DNA of 48,837 nt. Source: Williamwhitmania sp. GTDB taxonomy: Bacteria; Bacteroidota; Bacteroidia; Bacteroidales; Williamwhitmaniaceae. Shown here one piece after another: positions 18,160-27,592 of this stretch. Every line of letters starts with the position of its first letter. Within the stretch, counting starts at the first letter, position 1. Made by a program: the position numbers and the translations under genes. The stretch spans positions 1 to 48,837 of the forward strand of contig DATKVT010000070.1 in NCBI GenBank assembly GCA_035529935.1, written 5' to 3'. A model generated the notes under the pieces. It searched no databases and was not told where the DNA came from. It saw only the letters and a list, made by a program, of their open reading frames with translations.

Positions 18160-21100
18160 ATGCTGAAAATAGAAAAGCATCCCATTCTTGAAGTTCCACA
18201 TGGAGACGAGTTCACCTTTTTATATGAAGGGAAACCGGTTAAAGGAGAAAAGGGATTCACCATTGCAGCAGCGCTGCACCGGGCTGGCTATCCCATTCAT
18301 AGCCATAGTGTAGAAAATAGAGAACGTAGCCTTGAATGCGGCATTGGCAAGTGTGGAGCTTGCGAAATGCTGGTTGACGGCCACATTAAGCGCATCTGTA
18401 TAACACCGGTGGATGGCGTTAAGGCGGTAAAAGAGGTGCCCCATAACCACACTCCCGAGGTGGAGCCCTCAAATAGGGATTTATCGACAAAGGTGTATAA
18501 AACCACCGTTGCTATTATTGGTGCAGGCCCAGCAGGATTGGCTTGCAGGGAATTGCTGCTAAAGCATCAAGTGGAGAATATTGTTATTGACAACAACGAA
18601 ACCATCGGTGGCCAGTTCAACATGCAAACGCACCAGTTCTTCTTCTTCGAAAAAGAGAAAAAGTTTGGTGGTATGCGTGGCTTTGAAATTGCAAAAACGC
18701 TTGCCGGAGACAATCACGAAGGTATTTTCCTCAACAGCACCGTTTGGGATATTCTTGAGGGGAAGCGTATTGCCATTAAGAACATTCGCACTGAGGAGAT
18801 TTACTTTGTTGAGGCCGACTACATGGTGGTTGCAACTGGTGCCGTTCCATTTATGCCAACCTTCGAGAACGACGACGTGCCTGGTGTTTATACAGCGGCA
18901 GTTGTTCAAAAAATGATGAACCAGGAATTCACCTTGCTTGGCAAAAACGTGCTAACAGTGGGTGCCGGAAATATTGGTTACCTCACCTCCTATCAGCTAA
19001 TGCAGGCTGGTGCAAACGTTAAGGCTATTATAGAGGCAATGCCGAACGAAGGAGGCTTTCCTGTTCAGGCAAACAGAGTTCGCCGCCTAGGCATTCCTGT
19101 TATGCTGAGCAAAATACTTATTAAAGCCCTACCAAATGAAAAGCGAGATGGAGTTGTTGGCGCCATCATTGCCGACTGCGAAAATTTCAAACCTATTCCC
19201 GGAACTGAGCAAATCATTGAAGGAATAGACGCTATCAATATCTGCACCGGACTAGTGGCTGATGACCAGCTGCTAATAAAAGGTAACGAGGTATTTGGTA
19301 GAAACTGTTACGGTGCCGGTGACGCTATCCGAATTGGCGAAGGCACCAGCGCGGTTCTAAAAGGGAAACAGGTAGCCTACGAAATTCTTCAGGAGTTGGG
19401 AGCAAAGGTTAAATACGATGACTATCTCGCAGTTTCAAAGGAATATATCGATTCTCAGCAACATCCGCTGCGGGTTATTGAGAAGCCATCTGTGCCCACA
19501 GAGGAGCGCATGCAAAAACCATTTGTGCAAATTGACTGCCTCTATGGCTTCGCGTGTAACCCATGCCAGTTCGCCTGTCCGCATGGTGCAATCACAAAAA
19601 GTTCCACCAGCACTGTTCCTCAGATCGATTTCAGCAAGTGCATTGGATGTATGGAGTGCGTTTACCAGTGCCCGGGACTGGCTATCTTCGGCTATAACTA
19701 CGCCAAGGATTGGCTATTTCTTCCCATTGAGTATGCAGCACAGGAAGGTGCCGAGGTATTTCTTGTTGATAACCAAGGAAAAAAGTTGGGAGAAGGCGTT
19801 ATCGAGAAAATTCTCACCAAGAAAAACAAAACCAATATTGCCCGTGTAAAGTCCATCACCTTACACGGTAACGACCTTATTTCTGTAAGAGGTTTCATCG
19901 TTAAGGGAAATTACCCCGAACCCGTTAAATTGTCGAAAACCAACTACACTCCCGAGGAAAAAACATACGTGTGCCACTGCGACGACGTTTCTATGGATGA
20001 GGTGCTTGCTACAATAGGCAACCGCAAGTTCATCTCCGCCGACGAAATTAAGCATACCACCCGTCTTGGAATGGGAGCTTGTCGTGGGAAGCGATGCATA
20101 AAGAGATTGAAAACAGCGCTAATTCCAATGGGCATTCAGATTGTGGGTGATGCAACACCTCGTGGTCCGTTGAGCAACCAGATTAACATGGGTGAGCTTT
20201 TTCCAAAAAGTGTTCCCGAAACATATATCACCGGAATTAATGGCAAAAAAGTTCAGGTGGTTAAGGTAAAGGCCCTAGTTGCTGGTGGAGGAATTGCAGG
20301 AAGTGCACTATTCCGCTACATGGCCGAAGCAGGCATGGCTCCAGTGCTTCTCAACTATGGTCGTGGTGCTTCATGGCGGAATATTGCCGGTGGACGTCCA
20401 GCCTTTTCGCTTCCAGAAATTGCAGACATCGCCATACGAAGCCACGAAATATTCAAGGATCTGAACAAGATCAGCAAAATAGACTATAGGCCAATCAACT
20501 ATGTATCTTTTGCCCATGACGAAGCCAACTACAAAGCACTTGAGGCCTCCAAAGCATGGAGCAACGCCTTTATGGTTGAGCCAAAGGATTTCAAAAAAGA
20601 AATTTCGCCAAACTTCAACCCAAAACTAAACACTTATTTATCGGCTCTAATAACCAAGGATTGCTGGCAAGCAACTCCTGGAAAGACCGTTGATTTGCTT
20701 CGAAAACTTGGTCTTTCCAAGGGCGGTACGGTAAAGGAAGATTGCGAGTTAATCAGCGTACATCGCAATGGAAGTGAATATGTAGCATTGGTGAGAGATC
20801 ACGACCACAGCTACATCGAATACCATGCAGAAAACTTTGTCAACGCCCTCGGGCCAGAGTGTGACAAGTATGCACGTCAGCTTGGATTAGATCTAGGCAT
20901 ATATCCAGTGAAGCACCAAGCTTTTATAACTCGTCGACTCCCTTGGATGGGCGTGAATGGCGATCCGCTTGGCATGCTAATCGATCGTCGTAAGTACAAA
21001 GGGTTTGCAGCAGTATATGGTCAGCAGCTGGCAGAAACTGGTCAAATCATTGGTTGTGCCTCACCTGCAAGTGATGCTCAGGAATCAGGCAAAAACCTTA

Positions 21101-21390
21101 AGATAAACACTCAAGAGTTTATAGAAATTGCCTCTGAGGTCTTTGCCGGCTGGATTCCGCAGCTTTCAAGCGTCGGTTTCCAAGCAGTATGGGCTGGATA
21201 TTACACCGAACCAAGAATGTATGTAGATCCAGCCAACGGGCTTCTTGTTGGACTACGTGGTCATGGATTTATGCTTGGTCAAGGGTTAGCCAAAATGTAT
21301 GTTGACGCACTTACCGGAAAACCAGTTCCAGACTACTTTAAACGCTTAGCCGTCGATGGTGACGGACTTCCAGAAAAAGCGTTTAAGTAA
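18160..21390 (+). CDS. Single-chain FAD/iron-sulfur oxidoreductase (HcnABC / amino-acid dehydrogenase type)
   Basis: The 1076-residue product from ATG 18160 joins five modules. Residues about 10-95 are a plant-type [2Fe-2S] domain (C60, C65, C68, C80). Residues about 115-430 are an FAD/NAD-binding reductase (GAGPAG near 121; second fold VGAGNIG near 267). Next are two [4Fe-4S] motifs (C460, C466, C469, C473; and C494, C497, C500, C504). A BFD-like [2Fe-2S] module follows (C605, C607, C641, C646). From about 700 there is a DAO-type flavin domain (GGGIAG). Related modules are separate subunits in HcnABC, opine oxidases and proline or hydroxyproline dehydrogenases. The enzyme probably oxidises an amino or imino acid and passes electrons through the clusters; the substrate is not visible. 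The gene is alone in its transcript with a terminator behind it. An upstream in-frame TTG (18097) was rejected. Confidence 0.85.
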   Translation: MLKIEKHPILEVPHGDEFTFLYEGKPVKGEKGFTIAAALHRAGYPIHSHSVENRERSLECGIGKCGACEMLVDGHIKRICITPVDGVKAVKEVPHNHTPEVEPSNRDLSTKVYKTTVAIIGAGPAGLACRELLLKHQVENIVIDNNETIGGQFNMQTHQFFFFEKEKKFGGMRGFEIAKTLAGDNHEGIFLNSTVWDILEGKRIAIKNIRTEEIYFVEADYMVVATGAVPFMPTFENDDVPGVYTAAVVQKMMNQEFTLLGKNVLTVGAGNIGYLTSYQLMQAGANVKAIIEAMPNEGGFPVQANRVRRLGIPVMLSKILIKALPNEKRDGVVGAIIADCENFKPIPGTEQIIEGIDAINICTGLVADDQLLIKGNEVFGRNCYGAGDAIRIGEGTSAVLKGKQVAYEILQELGAKVKYDDYLAVSKEYIDSQQHPLRVIEKPSVPTEERMQKPFVQIDCLYGFACNPCQFACPHGAITKSSTSTVPQIDFSKCIGCMECVYQCPGLAIFGYNYAKDWLFLPIEYAAQEGAEVFLVDNQGKKLGEGVIEKILTKKNKTNIARVKSITLHGNDLISVRGFIVKGNYPEPVKLSKTNYTPEEKTYVCHCDDVSMDEVLATIGNRKFISADEIKHTTRLGMGACRGKRCIKRLKTALIPMGIQIVGDATPRGPLSNQINMGELFPKSVPETYITGINGKKVQVVKVKALVAGGGIAGSALFRYMAEAGMAPVLLNYGRGASWRNIAGGRPAFSLPEIADIAIRSHEIFKDLNKISKIDYRPINYVSFAHDEANYKALEASKAWSNAFMVEPKDFKKEISPNFNPKLNTYLSALITKDCWQATPGKTVDLLRKLGLSKGGTVKEDCELISVHRNGSEYVALVRDHDHSYIEYHAENFVNALGPECDKYARQLGLDLGIYPVKHQAFITRRLPWMGVNGDPLGMLIDRRKYKGFAAVYGQQLAETGQIIGCASPASDAQESGKNLKINTQEFIEIASEVFAGWIPQLSSVGFQAVWAGYYTEPRMYVDPANGLLVGLRGHGFMLGQGLAKMYVDALTGKPVPDYFKRLAVDGDGLPEKAFK

Positions 21391-21701
21391 CATAGATATT
21401 GCTTTACAAAATCCCGGTCTACTAAAATGTATACCGGGATTCTTTGTCTTAGAAAACTTAATCTATCTCATATGATTATTTGCAGAGCGACTCTCACGGC
21501 TTACCTTAAGAATTTTAAAAAAAGTAACCAATAAATTGATGGCAGCGAAGTTCCAGCCTGAAATTTATTCATTAATATTAACTCATGCAATCATCATTTT
21601 GCGGTTATGTGAATGATGAAAAGGTTAAAAGATTGCAATAATATTTGCATAGATTATTCTATTAAACTAATTTTCAGAAGTTGTTTAAACCAAAAAAACC
21701 T
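21391..21701 (+). other. 311-base intergenic region: terminator plus upstream region of the M6 protease gene
   Basis: The first 60 bases hold the oxidoreductase terminator (listed separately). The remainder is AT-rich and noncoding; a TAATATTTG near 21638 resembles a -7 box but is one base too long for the TAnnTTTG consensus. I see no further gene. Confidence 0.4.
21410..21450 (+). terminator. Likely terminator of the FAD/FeS oxidoreductase gene
   Basis: AATCCCGGT at 21410-21418 and ACCGGGATT at 21433-21441 pair over nine bases around a 14-base loop, followed by TCTTTGTCTT. The T tract is interrupted, so efficiency is uncertain. Confidence 0.65.
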
Positions 21702-24317
21702 ATGAAAAAGATTCTACAATTTCTATTTTTAGGCTCTCTTGCGATAAGCCTAAACATCCCGTTACAGGCAAGTCCTGCCTATCCATTCCCAATCATGTTT
21801 ACACAACCTGATGGGTCTCACATAAAAATTCTTTTGAAGGGTGATGAATATTCTAAATGGGCTGAGACAAACGATGGCTATGCACTGCTTTTCGATAGCA
21901 AAGGTTACTACGAATATGCCAAAACCGACGGCAGAAATTACATGGTTCCCTCTGGACTTATTGCCAAATCGCCCGAAGTTCGATCTGTAGATGATAATAC
22001 CTTTTTGTTAAGTACAAGAAAGCATTTAACATACTCAAAAGAGCAGTTGTCGATGCTAAGATCTGCAACTTCTATGAGAAACAATGCGGCTCAAAGAGCA
22101 TTTCCAACAATTGGAAATCACAAACTCATCTGTATTCTTATTGGATTTCAGGATGTTCCTTTTCAAAAAACACACGCTGATTTTGATAACCTATTTAATC
22201 AGATAAACTACTCAGCTAGTGGAGCAAGTGGTAGTGTAAAGGATTATTACCTTGAAAACTCTCAAGGTCAGTTTAATCTCACTGTTACGGTTGCCGGGCC
22301 CTACGTTGCCGACCACAACATGGCATACTACGGAGCCAACAATAGCAATGGTGACGATGCCGACCCACGAGCATTGGTTACTGAAGCTGTTAATAAAGCA
22401 AATGCAGATGTAAATTATGCAGACTTTGATAACGATGGTGATGGAACGGTAGATGGTGTTTATGTAATATATGCAGGCTATGGTGAAGAAGCTGGCGCAA
22501 GTTCTGATGCCATTTGGGCTCATGCATGGTCAATCACACCTCTCACCCTCGATGGCAAAACTGTAAGCAGATACTCTACTTCTGCTGAGTTACGCGGAAA
22601 TTTTGGTACACAAATAACTACTATTGGCGTTATATGCCACGAATTTGGCCATGTTCTCGGTGCACCAGATTACTACGATACTGACTATGCTGAATCAGGC
22701 GGTCAATATACTGGAAATGGCAATTGGGATATTATGGCAGGAGGGTCCTGGAACAATCAAGGTCTTTCACCTGCAAATCATAACCCCTATACCAAAGTTT
22801 ATATCTACCACTGGGCGCCTATCACTACAATATCATCACCCCAAGACATTGAGATTTTTCCAACAAATACAATGCAGGCAAACTATTATCGGGTCAACAC
22901 GAAGACTGATGGGGAATATTACATTCTAGAAAACCGACAAAATATTGGCTTTGACACTGCCCTGCCAGGTCATGGTTTAATGGTTTACCATGTAAACAAA
23001 GATTTTGATGCATATCTCAGTTCAAATAAATTGAATGCGGGATTTCCTCAAATGATATATCCTGTTTGTGCATCAAACACTTCAATCATTAACAGCACTC
23101 CCTCATCATTTGGTAACATTAATAGTGATGGTTGCCCATTCCCTGGATCTTCGAGTGTAACTGAATTCACCGATTACACGGAACCTTCCGAAATGTCGTG
23201 GGATGGCTACTACACAGGGGTTCCAATTACACAAATTGCCGAAAATCCTACAACTAAATCCATCACGCTTAGCGTAAATGAAACAGCCGATTTTTATGCT
23301 TCGGCAGTCACGGCTCCACTAAATGGGCCAATTACAATCACCGATAATTCATTTGGAAACCTAAGTAGTGCTTGGAGTTGGGACTTTGGTGAAGGTGCAA
23401 ATCCTCAAACCTCAACAGACCAAGGTCCAATTCAGGTAACCTATTCAACTCCAGGAACAAAAACCATTTCCCTCACAATAGATGGCACAACAACAACTAC
23501 CAAAACAGACTATATTCAGGTGTATGATCCGGCTGCAACTGCTGCTGATATTATTATGTTCAACTTCGATGATCGAAATTTAACAGCAGACGATGGTGTT
23601 TCTCCAAATTTGACTCACGCTATTTCAACGACAAGCAGCGGCACCATAAGTTATCTTGCTGGAACACCAACTGGTTATTTGCTGAGTAGCTCAGGATGGG
23701 ATAATGGAGCTAATACCAAAGCATGGGAAATCTCAGTTGATGCTTCAAGTTATAATTCCCTAACAATTTCTTCCTCGCAGGCCAGTTCATCGGCTGGTCC
23801 TAAAAATTTCAAGGTTCAATACAAGGTGGGTAGCGGAAGTTGGATTGACTTGCCAAATAGCAGTATAACCTTAACTTCCACTTTAACTCAACAGCTTAAC
23901 AACATTGCCCTTCCAGCAGATTGTGACAACCAAAGTCAGGTTGGCATTAGATGGGTAATGGCTGATAACACGTCAGTTGGGAATAGCCAAGTTACAGCAG
24001 GTGGGTTAAGTAAGATAGATGATATCCACGTGCAAGGATTGCTCGGCCAGGGACCCTTAGGGATTGAAAACAATAATACCGGATTAGTTATCACAACCTT
24101 CCCCAATCCATTTTCTTCCGATCTTACCGTAAACGCTGAATCACCCATAAAGAACATCACTATTTACGATATTACCGGCAAGACCATTTTGAACATTCCT
24201 GTCAACATGGAAAATTCAAAAACTTTTGGCACTGCCAACTTTGCAAAGGGTTACTACCTTATTAGAGTTACTGATGCAAACAATCATGTTAGTACCATGA
24301 AAACGGTAAAACAGTAA
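21702..24317 (+). CDS. Secreted M6-family metalloprotease with type A T9SS sorting domain
   Basis: The 871-residue product from ATG 21702 has a signal peptide ending near PLQA. Residues about 140-530 form an M6 (immune inhibitor A-like) peptidase domain with the zinc motif HEFGH (H313, E314, H317) followed by LGAPDYYD, the M6-type extension. Upstream is a region common in these proteins (EYSKWAETNDGYALLFD). A PKD-like unit (WSWDFGEG) follows at about 545-620, then a beta-rich unit, and the last 85 residues (PNPFSSDL to MKTVKQ) are a type A sorting domain. The enzyme should be exported by the type IX system and degrade extracellular protein. An upstream in-frame TTG at 21681 was not chosen because ATG 21702 gives a normal signal peptide. 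A strong terminator follows. Confidence 0.9.
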   Translation: MKKILQFLFLGSLAISLNIPLQASPAYPFPIMFTQPDGSHIKILLKGDEYSKWAETNDGYALLFDSKGYYEYAKTDGRNYMVPSGLIAKSPEVRSVDDNTFLLSTRKHLTYSKEQLSMLRSATSMRNNAAQRAFPTIGNHKLICILIGFQDVPFQKTHADFDNLFNQINYSASGASGSVKDYYLENSQGQFNLTVTVAGPYVADHNMAYYGANNSNGDDADPRALVTEAVNKANADVNYADFDNDGDGTVDGVYVIYAGYGEEAGASSDAIWAHAWSITPLTLDGKTVSRYSTSAELRGNFGTQITTIGVICHEFGHVLGAPDYYDTDYAESGGQYTGNGNWDIMAGGSWNNQGLSPANHNPYTKVYIYHWAPITTISSPQDIEIFPTNTMQANYYRVNTKTDGEYYILENRQNIGFDTALPGHGLMVYHVNKDFDAYLSSNKLNAGFPQMIYPVCASNTSIINSTPSSFGNINSDGCPFPGSSSVTEFTDYTEPSEMSWDGYYTGVPITQIAENPTTKSITLSVNETADFYASAVTAPLNGPITITDNSFGNLSSAWSWDFGEGANPQTSTDQGPIQVTYSTPGTKTISLTIDGTTTTTKTDYIQVYDPAATAADIIMFNFDDRNLTADDGVSPNLTHAISTTSSGTISYLAGTPTGYLLSSSGWDNGANTKAWEISVDASSYNSLTISSSQASSSAGPKNFKVQYKVGSGSWIDLPNSSITLTSTLTQQLNNIALPADCDNQSQVGIRWVMADNTSVGNSQVTAGGLSKIDDIHVQGLLGQGPLGIENNNTGLVITTFPNPFSSDLTVNAESPIKNITIYDITGKTILNIPVNMENSKTFGTANFAKGYYLIRVTDANNHVSTMKTVKQ

Positions 24318-24337
24318 ACTATTAGATTATACCATCG

Positions 24338-24368
24338 AAAGAGAGCAGTCAGTCTGCTCTCTTTTTTT
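24338..24368 (+). terminator. Rho-independent terminator of the M6 protease gene
   Basis: GAGAGCAG (24341-24348) and CTGCTCTC (24354-24361) pair around a five-base loop, with three extra A-T pairs at the base and a run of seven T. Confidence 0.9.
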
Positions 24369-24463
24369 ATTAGCACCATATCAGAGGTTAAGATTTTGAG
24401 AGCACGAAATGTGTTTTCTATTCACTGCCTATACAAGAAAGACATACAATCGCTTTTAATTTT

Positions 24464-24471
24464 TAGTTTTG
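24464..24471 (+). promoter_or_regulatory. Candidate -7 box for truA
   Basis: TAGTTTTG matches the Bacteroidota -7 consensus TAnnTTTG and ends 11 bases before the truA ATG, which would give a very short leader. I see no -33 TTG at the usual distance. Confidence 0.3.
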
Positions 24472-24482
24472 CAGAAAAAAGC

Positions 24483-25271
24483 ATGGCTCGATTTAAGCTC
24501 ACCTTGGAGTACGATGGCACTAAATTTAGAGGCTGGCAATACCAACCCAACCAACCTACTGTTATGGGACGAATTATGGAGGCCTGTGACATTGCCTTCA
24601 ACACCAGTAAATTCGAACTCTATGGTGCTGGACGCACCGATGCGGGAGTTCATGCAATTGCACAGGTTGCCCACCTTGAAGTAAACACACAACTTCCCCC
24701 GAGGGTAATTAAGTTGCAGCTGAACGATCAGCTACCATCGACAATCAACATACTACACGTCGAAAAAGTAGGCAGCCAATTTCATGCCCGGCACGACGCT
24801 GTTGCTCGCAGCTACGTCTACCAAATAGCAACACGTAGAACAGCATTTGGAAAAAACAACTGCTGGTGGATTAAGGACAAGCTGAATATTTCGGCAATGA
24901 CAGATGCCGCCGAAATTATGCAAGGATTCAACGACTATAGTTCATTTGGTTCGTCAGAGGACGAAGAGGCATCAACCAAGGTAGATGTGCATTGGGTAAG
25001 AATCTATGAGGTGGAAAGCTCAATTATCATTCATGTGGTAGGCTCCCATTTCCTATGGAAAATGGTTCGTCGAATGGTCGGAGTATTAGTTGAGGTTGGT
25101 CGTGGCAACCTTTCAATTGAGCAAGTAAAGAGGTTGTTCACATCATACTCCGCACTCCCAGCAAAAGTAACTGCTCCGCCTTCGGGACTTTACCTTGAGC
25201 GAGTTTACTACTCTGGCGATGAAATTGCAGAGGATCCAATTTGGGTTCTTAATCTATTTAATTTTTCCTAG
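24483..25271 (+). CDS. truA: tRNA pseudouridine synthase A
   Basis: The 262-residue product isomerises uridines at positions 38-40 of the tRNA anticodon arm. The start at 24483 gives the family N-terminus (FKLTLEYDGTKFRGWQ). The catalytic aspartate is D53 in GAGRTDAGVHA, and the later FLWKMVRRMVG is the second family signature. The frame is open 29 codons further upstream, but that extension has no family resemblance. Its TAG stop is immediately adjacent to the stop codon of the convergent argR gene, with no bases between. Confidence 0.95.
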   Translation: MARFKLTLEYDGTKFRGWQYQPNQPTVMGRIMEACDIAFNTSKFELYGAGRTDAGVHAIAQVAHLEVNTQLPPRVIKLQLNDQLPSTINILHVEKVGSQFHARHDAVARSYVYQIATRRTAFGKNNCWWIKDKLNISAMTDAAEIMQGFNDYSSFGSSEDEEASTKVDVHWVRIYEVESSIIIHVVGSHFLWKMVRRMVGVLVEVGRGNLSIEQVKRLFTSYSALPAKVTAPPSGLYLERVYYSGDEIAEDPIWVLNLFNFS

Positions 25272-25745
25272 TTACGACCGATCTTCTAGGTCGGGAAAGT
25301 AGTATCGTAGCGAACTTAGTATTTGACTTTTAGTATAAGGTTCTCTCGTTATAAGAAGGATTGTATCGTCTCCAGCAAGTGTTCCGATTATTTCCGGCAA
25401 CTTAATCGAATCGATAAATGTTGCCACACCGCTTGCAAAACCAGAATGCGTTTTGAGAACCGCAAAGCTGTGCGTAAATTCCACCGACAAAACATTTTCG
25501 CTAGGTATATTTGGAGATTGAGTTGGTTTGAAAACTTGACCACTACTGGGCACTACATAGGCGTAACCTGTCTCCCTATCCGGAACTTTTGCTATTCCAG
25601 TAGCCTTAAGATCGCGCGAAAGGGTTGCCTGAGTTATCTCAAAACCACTTTGTTTTAGCAGATCGAGCAACCGCTCTTGGCTAGATATCTTTCTTGAGGA
25701 AACTAAACGTCTTATTTCCTGCACCCTATCTCTTTTCATCGACAT
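25272..25745 (-). CDS. argR: Arginine repressor ArgR
   Basis: The 157-residue product has an N-terminal winged helix (about residues 1-70, with QATLSRDLKATGIAKV as the recognition region) and a C-terminal oligomerisation and arginine-binding domain (about 85-155, with GTLAGDDTILLI). ArgR is a hexameric regulator that senses arginine and controls its synthesis and breakdown. No arginine genes lie next to it here. It converges on truA with abutting stop codons. A good promoter candidate lies upstream. Confidence 0.93.
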   Translation of the reverse strand: MSMKRDRVQEIRRLVSSRKISSQERLLDLLKQSGFEITQATLSRDLKATGIAKVPDRETGYAYVVPSSGQVFKPTQSPNIPSENVLSVEFTHSFAVLKTHSGFASGVATFIDSIKLPEIIGTLAGDDTILLITREPYTKSQILSSLRYYFPDLEDRS

Positions 25746-25802
25746 TATTTCGCTTAATTATTACTCGACAAATTCACTTTCTAATTACACAAGATTAAAG
25801 TG

Positions 25803-25832
25803 CAAAAGTAAAAGATAATCAAAGGGTAACAA
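25803..25832 (-). promoter_or_regulatory. Candidate Bacteroidota-type promoter of argR
   Basis: On the minus strand, TTG (25832-25830), a 19-base spacer and TACTTTTG (25810-25803) match the -33/-7 pattern TTG-N19-TAnnTTTG. It would place the transcript start about 50 bases before the argR ATG. Confidence 0.5.
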
Positions 25833-25896
25833 TAAGCAAAGATAAAAATCGAACTCCTGTCCTAAATTTGTGATTAAAGATTATAAACGTATTGCG

Positions 25897-26142
25897 ATGA
25901 GGAAGATTAACTTGAGTGAAGAATCACTAGGTCGCTTACATAGCGATGCAAAACAACGATTAGAGTTAATTGATATTAAAGGTATTATTTACCATATACC
26001 GTTAACAAAAAGTCCCATAAAAACCACCAGACATTTTGTGGCGATTCATTACCAAACGCACAAGTTGGTTGTTCTTCGATACTCCGAGATTACAAAGGCA
26101 CTAATAGATTATTCAACAGAAATAGTTTTCTCCTTGAATTAG
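25897..26142 (+). CDS. Small hypothetical protein, 81 residues
   Basis: I do not recognise this product. From ATG 25897 it is 81 residues (a GTG at 25870 would add nine). It is basic at the start and has alternating hydrophobic stretches in its middle (GIIYHIPL and FVAIHYQTHKLVVLRYS), which look like strands of a small soluble beta fold, with no membrane segment. It lies in the interval between argR and the nitroreductase gene, and the argR promoter candidate is just outside its upstream end. No other gene occupies the interval. Coding status is probable rather than certain. Confidence 0.5.
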   Translation: MRKINLSEESLGRLHSDAKQRLELIDIKGIIYHIPLTKSPIKTTRHFVAIHYQTHKLVVLRYSEITKALIDYSTEIVFSLN

Positions 26143-26220
26143 GAGAAACAGGACTATGTCCATTGGGCATTTAAATTTACCTACTTAAAAGATCCAACTA
26201 TCAAGTTGATAACCTAGCAC

Positions 26221-26805
26221 TTAATTGTGCTTGACATAACGAACAACAATATCCTCTAAACTCCTTTTTGGTACATGATGCACCTGCCTGCCATCGCGCC
26301 AATACTTAACATCACCGTTGTTGTTGAGCAGTTCAACAGCAACCTCCTCCTTGGGAACGCCCAACGCTAAAACCAAAACCGGCTTCAGATTTTCGGGAAG
26401 ATGAAGAAGCTCAGCAATCTCCTTTCGCTTTATCGAACCAAGAATGCAGCCCCCAAGACCTGCCTCAACAGCACCAAGCATTATGCTTTGAGCGGCAATA
26501 CCTTGATCGTGTGCGAATCCCTCTGCAATTGAAGAATCCTCAAGCATAACAATATAGGCAGAAGGCCTTTCTCCCTCAATCGGTCCATCCCAATCATTCA
26601 AATACCCAGCCCAAGCCAAAAAAGGGAAAAGTTGTGCATTCTGCTCTGGATCATACACAACTGCATACTTCAACGGTTGTAAATTTCGACCCGATGGAGA
26701 CATTCGGGCAAGATCGACAAGATGAAGCAAGGTTTCTTCAGCAATTGGGTTCTGCTGAAAAAAACGGCGATAGCTCCTGTTTCTATAAACAAGTTCTTTA
26801 ATCAT
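26221..26805 (-). CDS. Nitroreductase family FMN protein
   Basis: The 194-residue product opens with the family's FMN-phosphate motif (RNRSYRRF) followed by ARMSPSGRNLQPLKYAVV, and later has AAQSIMLGAVEAGLGGCILG, the conserved FMN-binding helix of the nitroreductase fold. These flavoproteins reduce nitro groups, quinones or other electron acceptors with NAD(P)H, usually as dimers. The real substrate cannot be read. It lies upstream of no co-directional gene and is followed by the small hypothetical gene in convergent orientation. The Fe-type superoxide dismutase gene, 68 bases away, is transcribed toward it on the same strand, so co-transcription is possible. Confidence 0.92.
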   Translation of the reverse strand: MIKELVYRNRSYRRFFQQNPIAEETLLHLVDLARMSPSGRNLQPLKYAVVYDPEQNAQLFPFLAWAGYLNDWDGPIEGERPSAYIVMLEDSSIAEGFAHDQGIAAQSIMLGAVEAGLGGCILGSIKRKEIAELLHLPENLKPVLVLALGVPKEEVAVELLNNNGDVKYWRDGRQVHHVPKRSLEDIVVRYVKHN

Positions 26806-26873
26806 GGTAGCAATATTTTACTAAAAAGCTGTTCATCTATGACAGACGAACAGCTGATTCGATTAATTTTCTC

Positions 26874-27449
26874 CTAAAATCTTTGGCTAATAACTTTCCA
26901 GTCTACAACATTCCAAAATGATTGTAGGTAATCGGGTCGCCTATTCTGGTAATCGAGGTAGTAAGCGTGCTCCCAAACATCGCAAGTTAAGATTGGCTTA
27001 TACCCTTTCCGCATAGGGTTTCCAGCATTGGACTCCTGAATAATCTCCAACCGCCCCTCCTTGTTCACAACCAACCAAGCCCAACCAGAGCCAAATAGCG
27101 TTGCACCTGCTTTGGCAAACTGCTCCTTAATGGCTGAAAGAGAGCCAAACGACTGATTTATAGCATCTGCCAACTTGCCGGTTGGTGTAGACAATGGTGT
27201 TGGAGAAAACTGCATGAAATAAAAGGTGTGGTTCCATACCTGCGCGCCATTGTTGAAGATACCACCATCGGCCTCACGAACTATTGTTTCCAAATCAGCA
27301 TTTTCGAACTTGCTCCCAGGAAGAAGGTTGTTGAGGTTATTAACATAAGCCTGATGATGCTTTCCATAGTGAAACTCAAAAGTTTTACTACTGATATGCG
27401 GCTCCAACGCAGCAAAATCGTAAGGAAGTTTCGGCAATTCGTGCTTCAT
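26874..27449 (-). CDS. sodB: Superoxide dismutase, Fe-type
   Basis: The 191-residue product converts superoxide to peroxide and oxygen. The metal ligands are H27, H74, D157 and H161 (DVWEHAYY). Q70, four residues before H74, and the SNAGNP segment are the markers of iron enzymes. There is no signal peptide, so it is cytoplasmic. A second SOD with manganese-type markers lies 143 bases upstream on the same strand, separated by a terminator, so the two are probably independently expressed. The TAACTTTG box just upstream supports its own promoter. Confidence 0.95.
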   Translation of the reverse strand: MKHELPKLPYDFAALEPHISSKTFEFHYGKHHQAYVNNLNNLLPGSKFENADLETIVREADGGIFNNGAQVWNHTFYFMQFSPTPLSTPTGKLADAINQSFGSLSAIKEQFAKAGATLFGSGWAWLVVNKEGRLEIIQESNAGNPMRKGYKPILTCDVWEHAYYLDYQNRRPDYLQSFWNVVDWKVISQRF

Positions 27450-27474
27450 GGCATTTGTTTTTAAGTTAGATAAA

Positions 27475-27505
27475 CAAAGTTAACCCAATCAATAGGAAGA
27501 ACCAA
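27475..27505 (-). promoter_or_regulatory. Candidate promoter of the Fe-SOD gene
   Basis: On the minus strand, TTG (27505-27503), a 20-base spacer and TAACTTTG (27482-27475) fit the TTG/TAnnTTTG pattern, about 25 bases before the ATG. Confidence 0.45.
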
Positions 27506-27515
27506 GCTAATTATC

Positions 27516-27546
27516 TATAAAAGAAAAGCCGACATTGCTGCCGGCT
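27516..27546 (-). terminator. Terminator of the Mn-SOD gene
   Basis: On the minus strand, AGCCG and CGGCT pair around a ten-base loop (27546-27527), followed by TTTCTTTTAT. It separates the two SOD genes. Confidence 0.6.
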
Positions 27547-27592
27547 CTCCCACTCATCTAACCCAAAAACTAAAGCTACCCTATGAAAAAAA

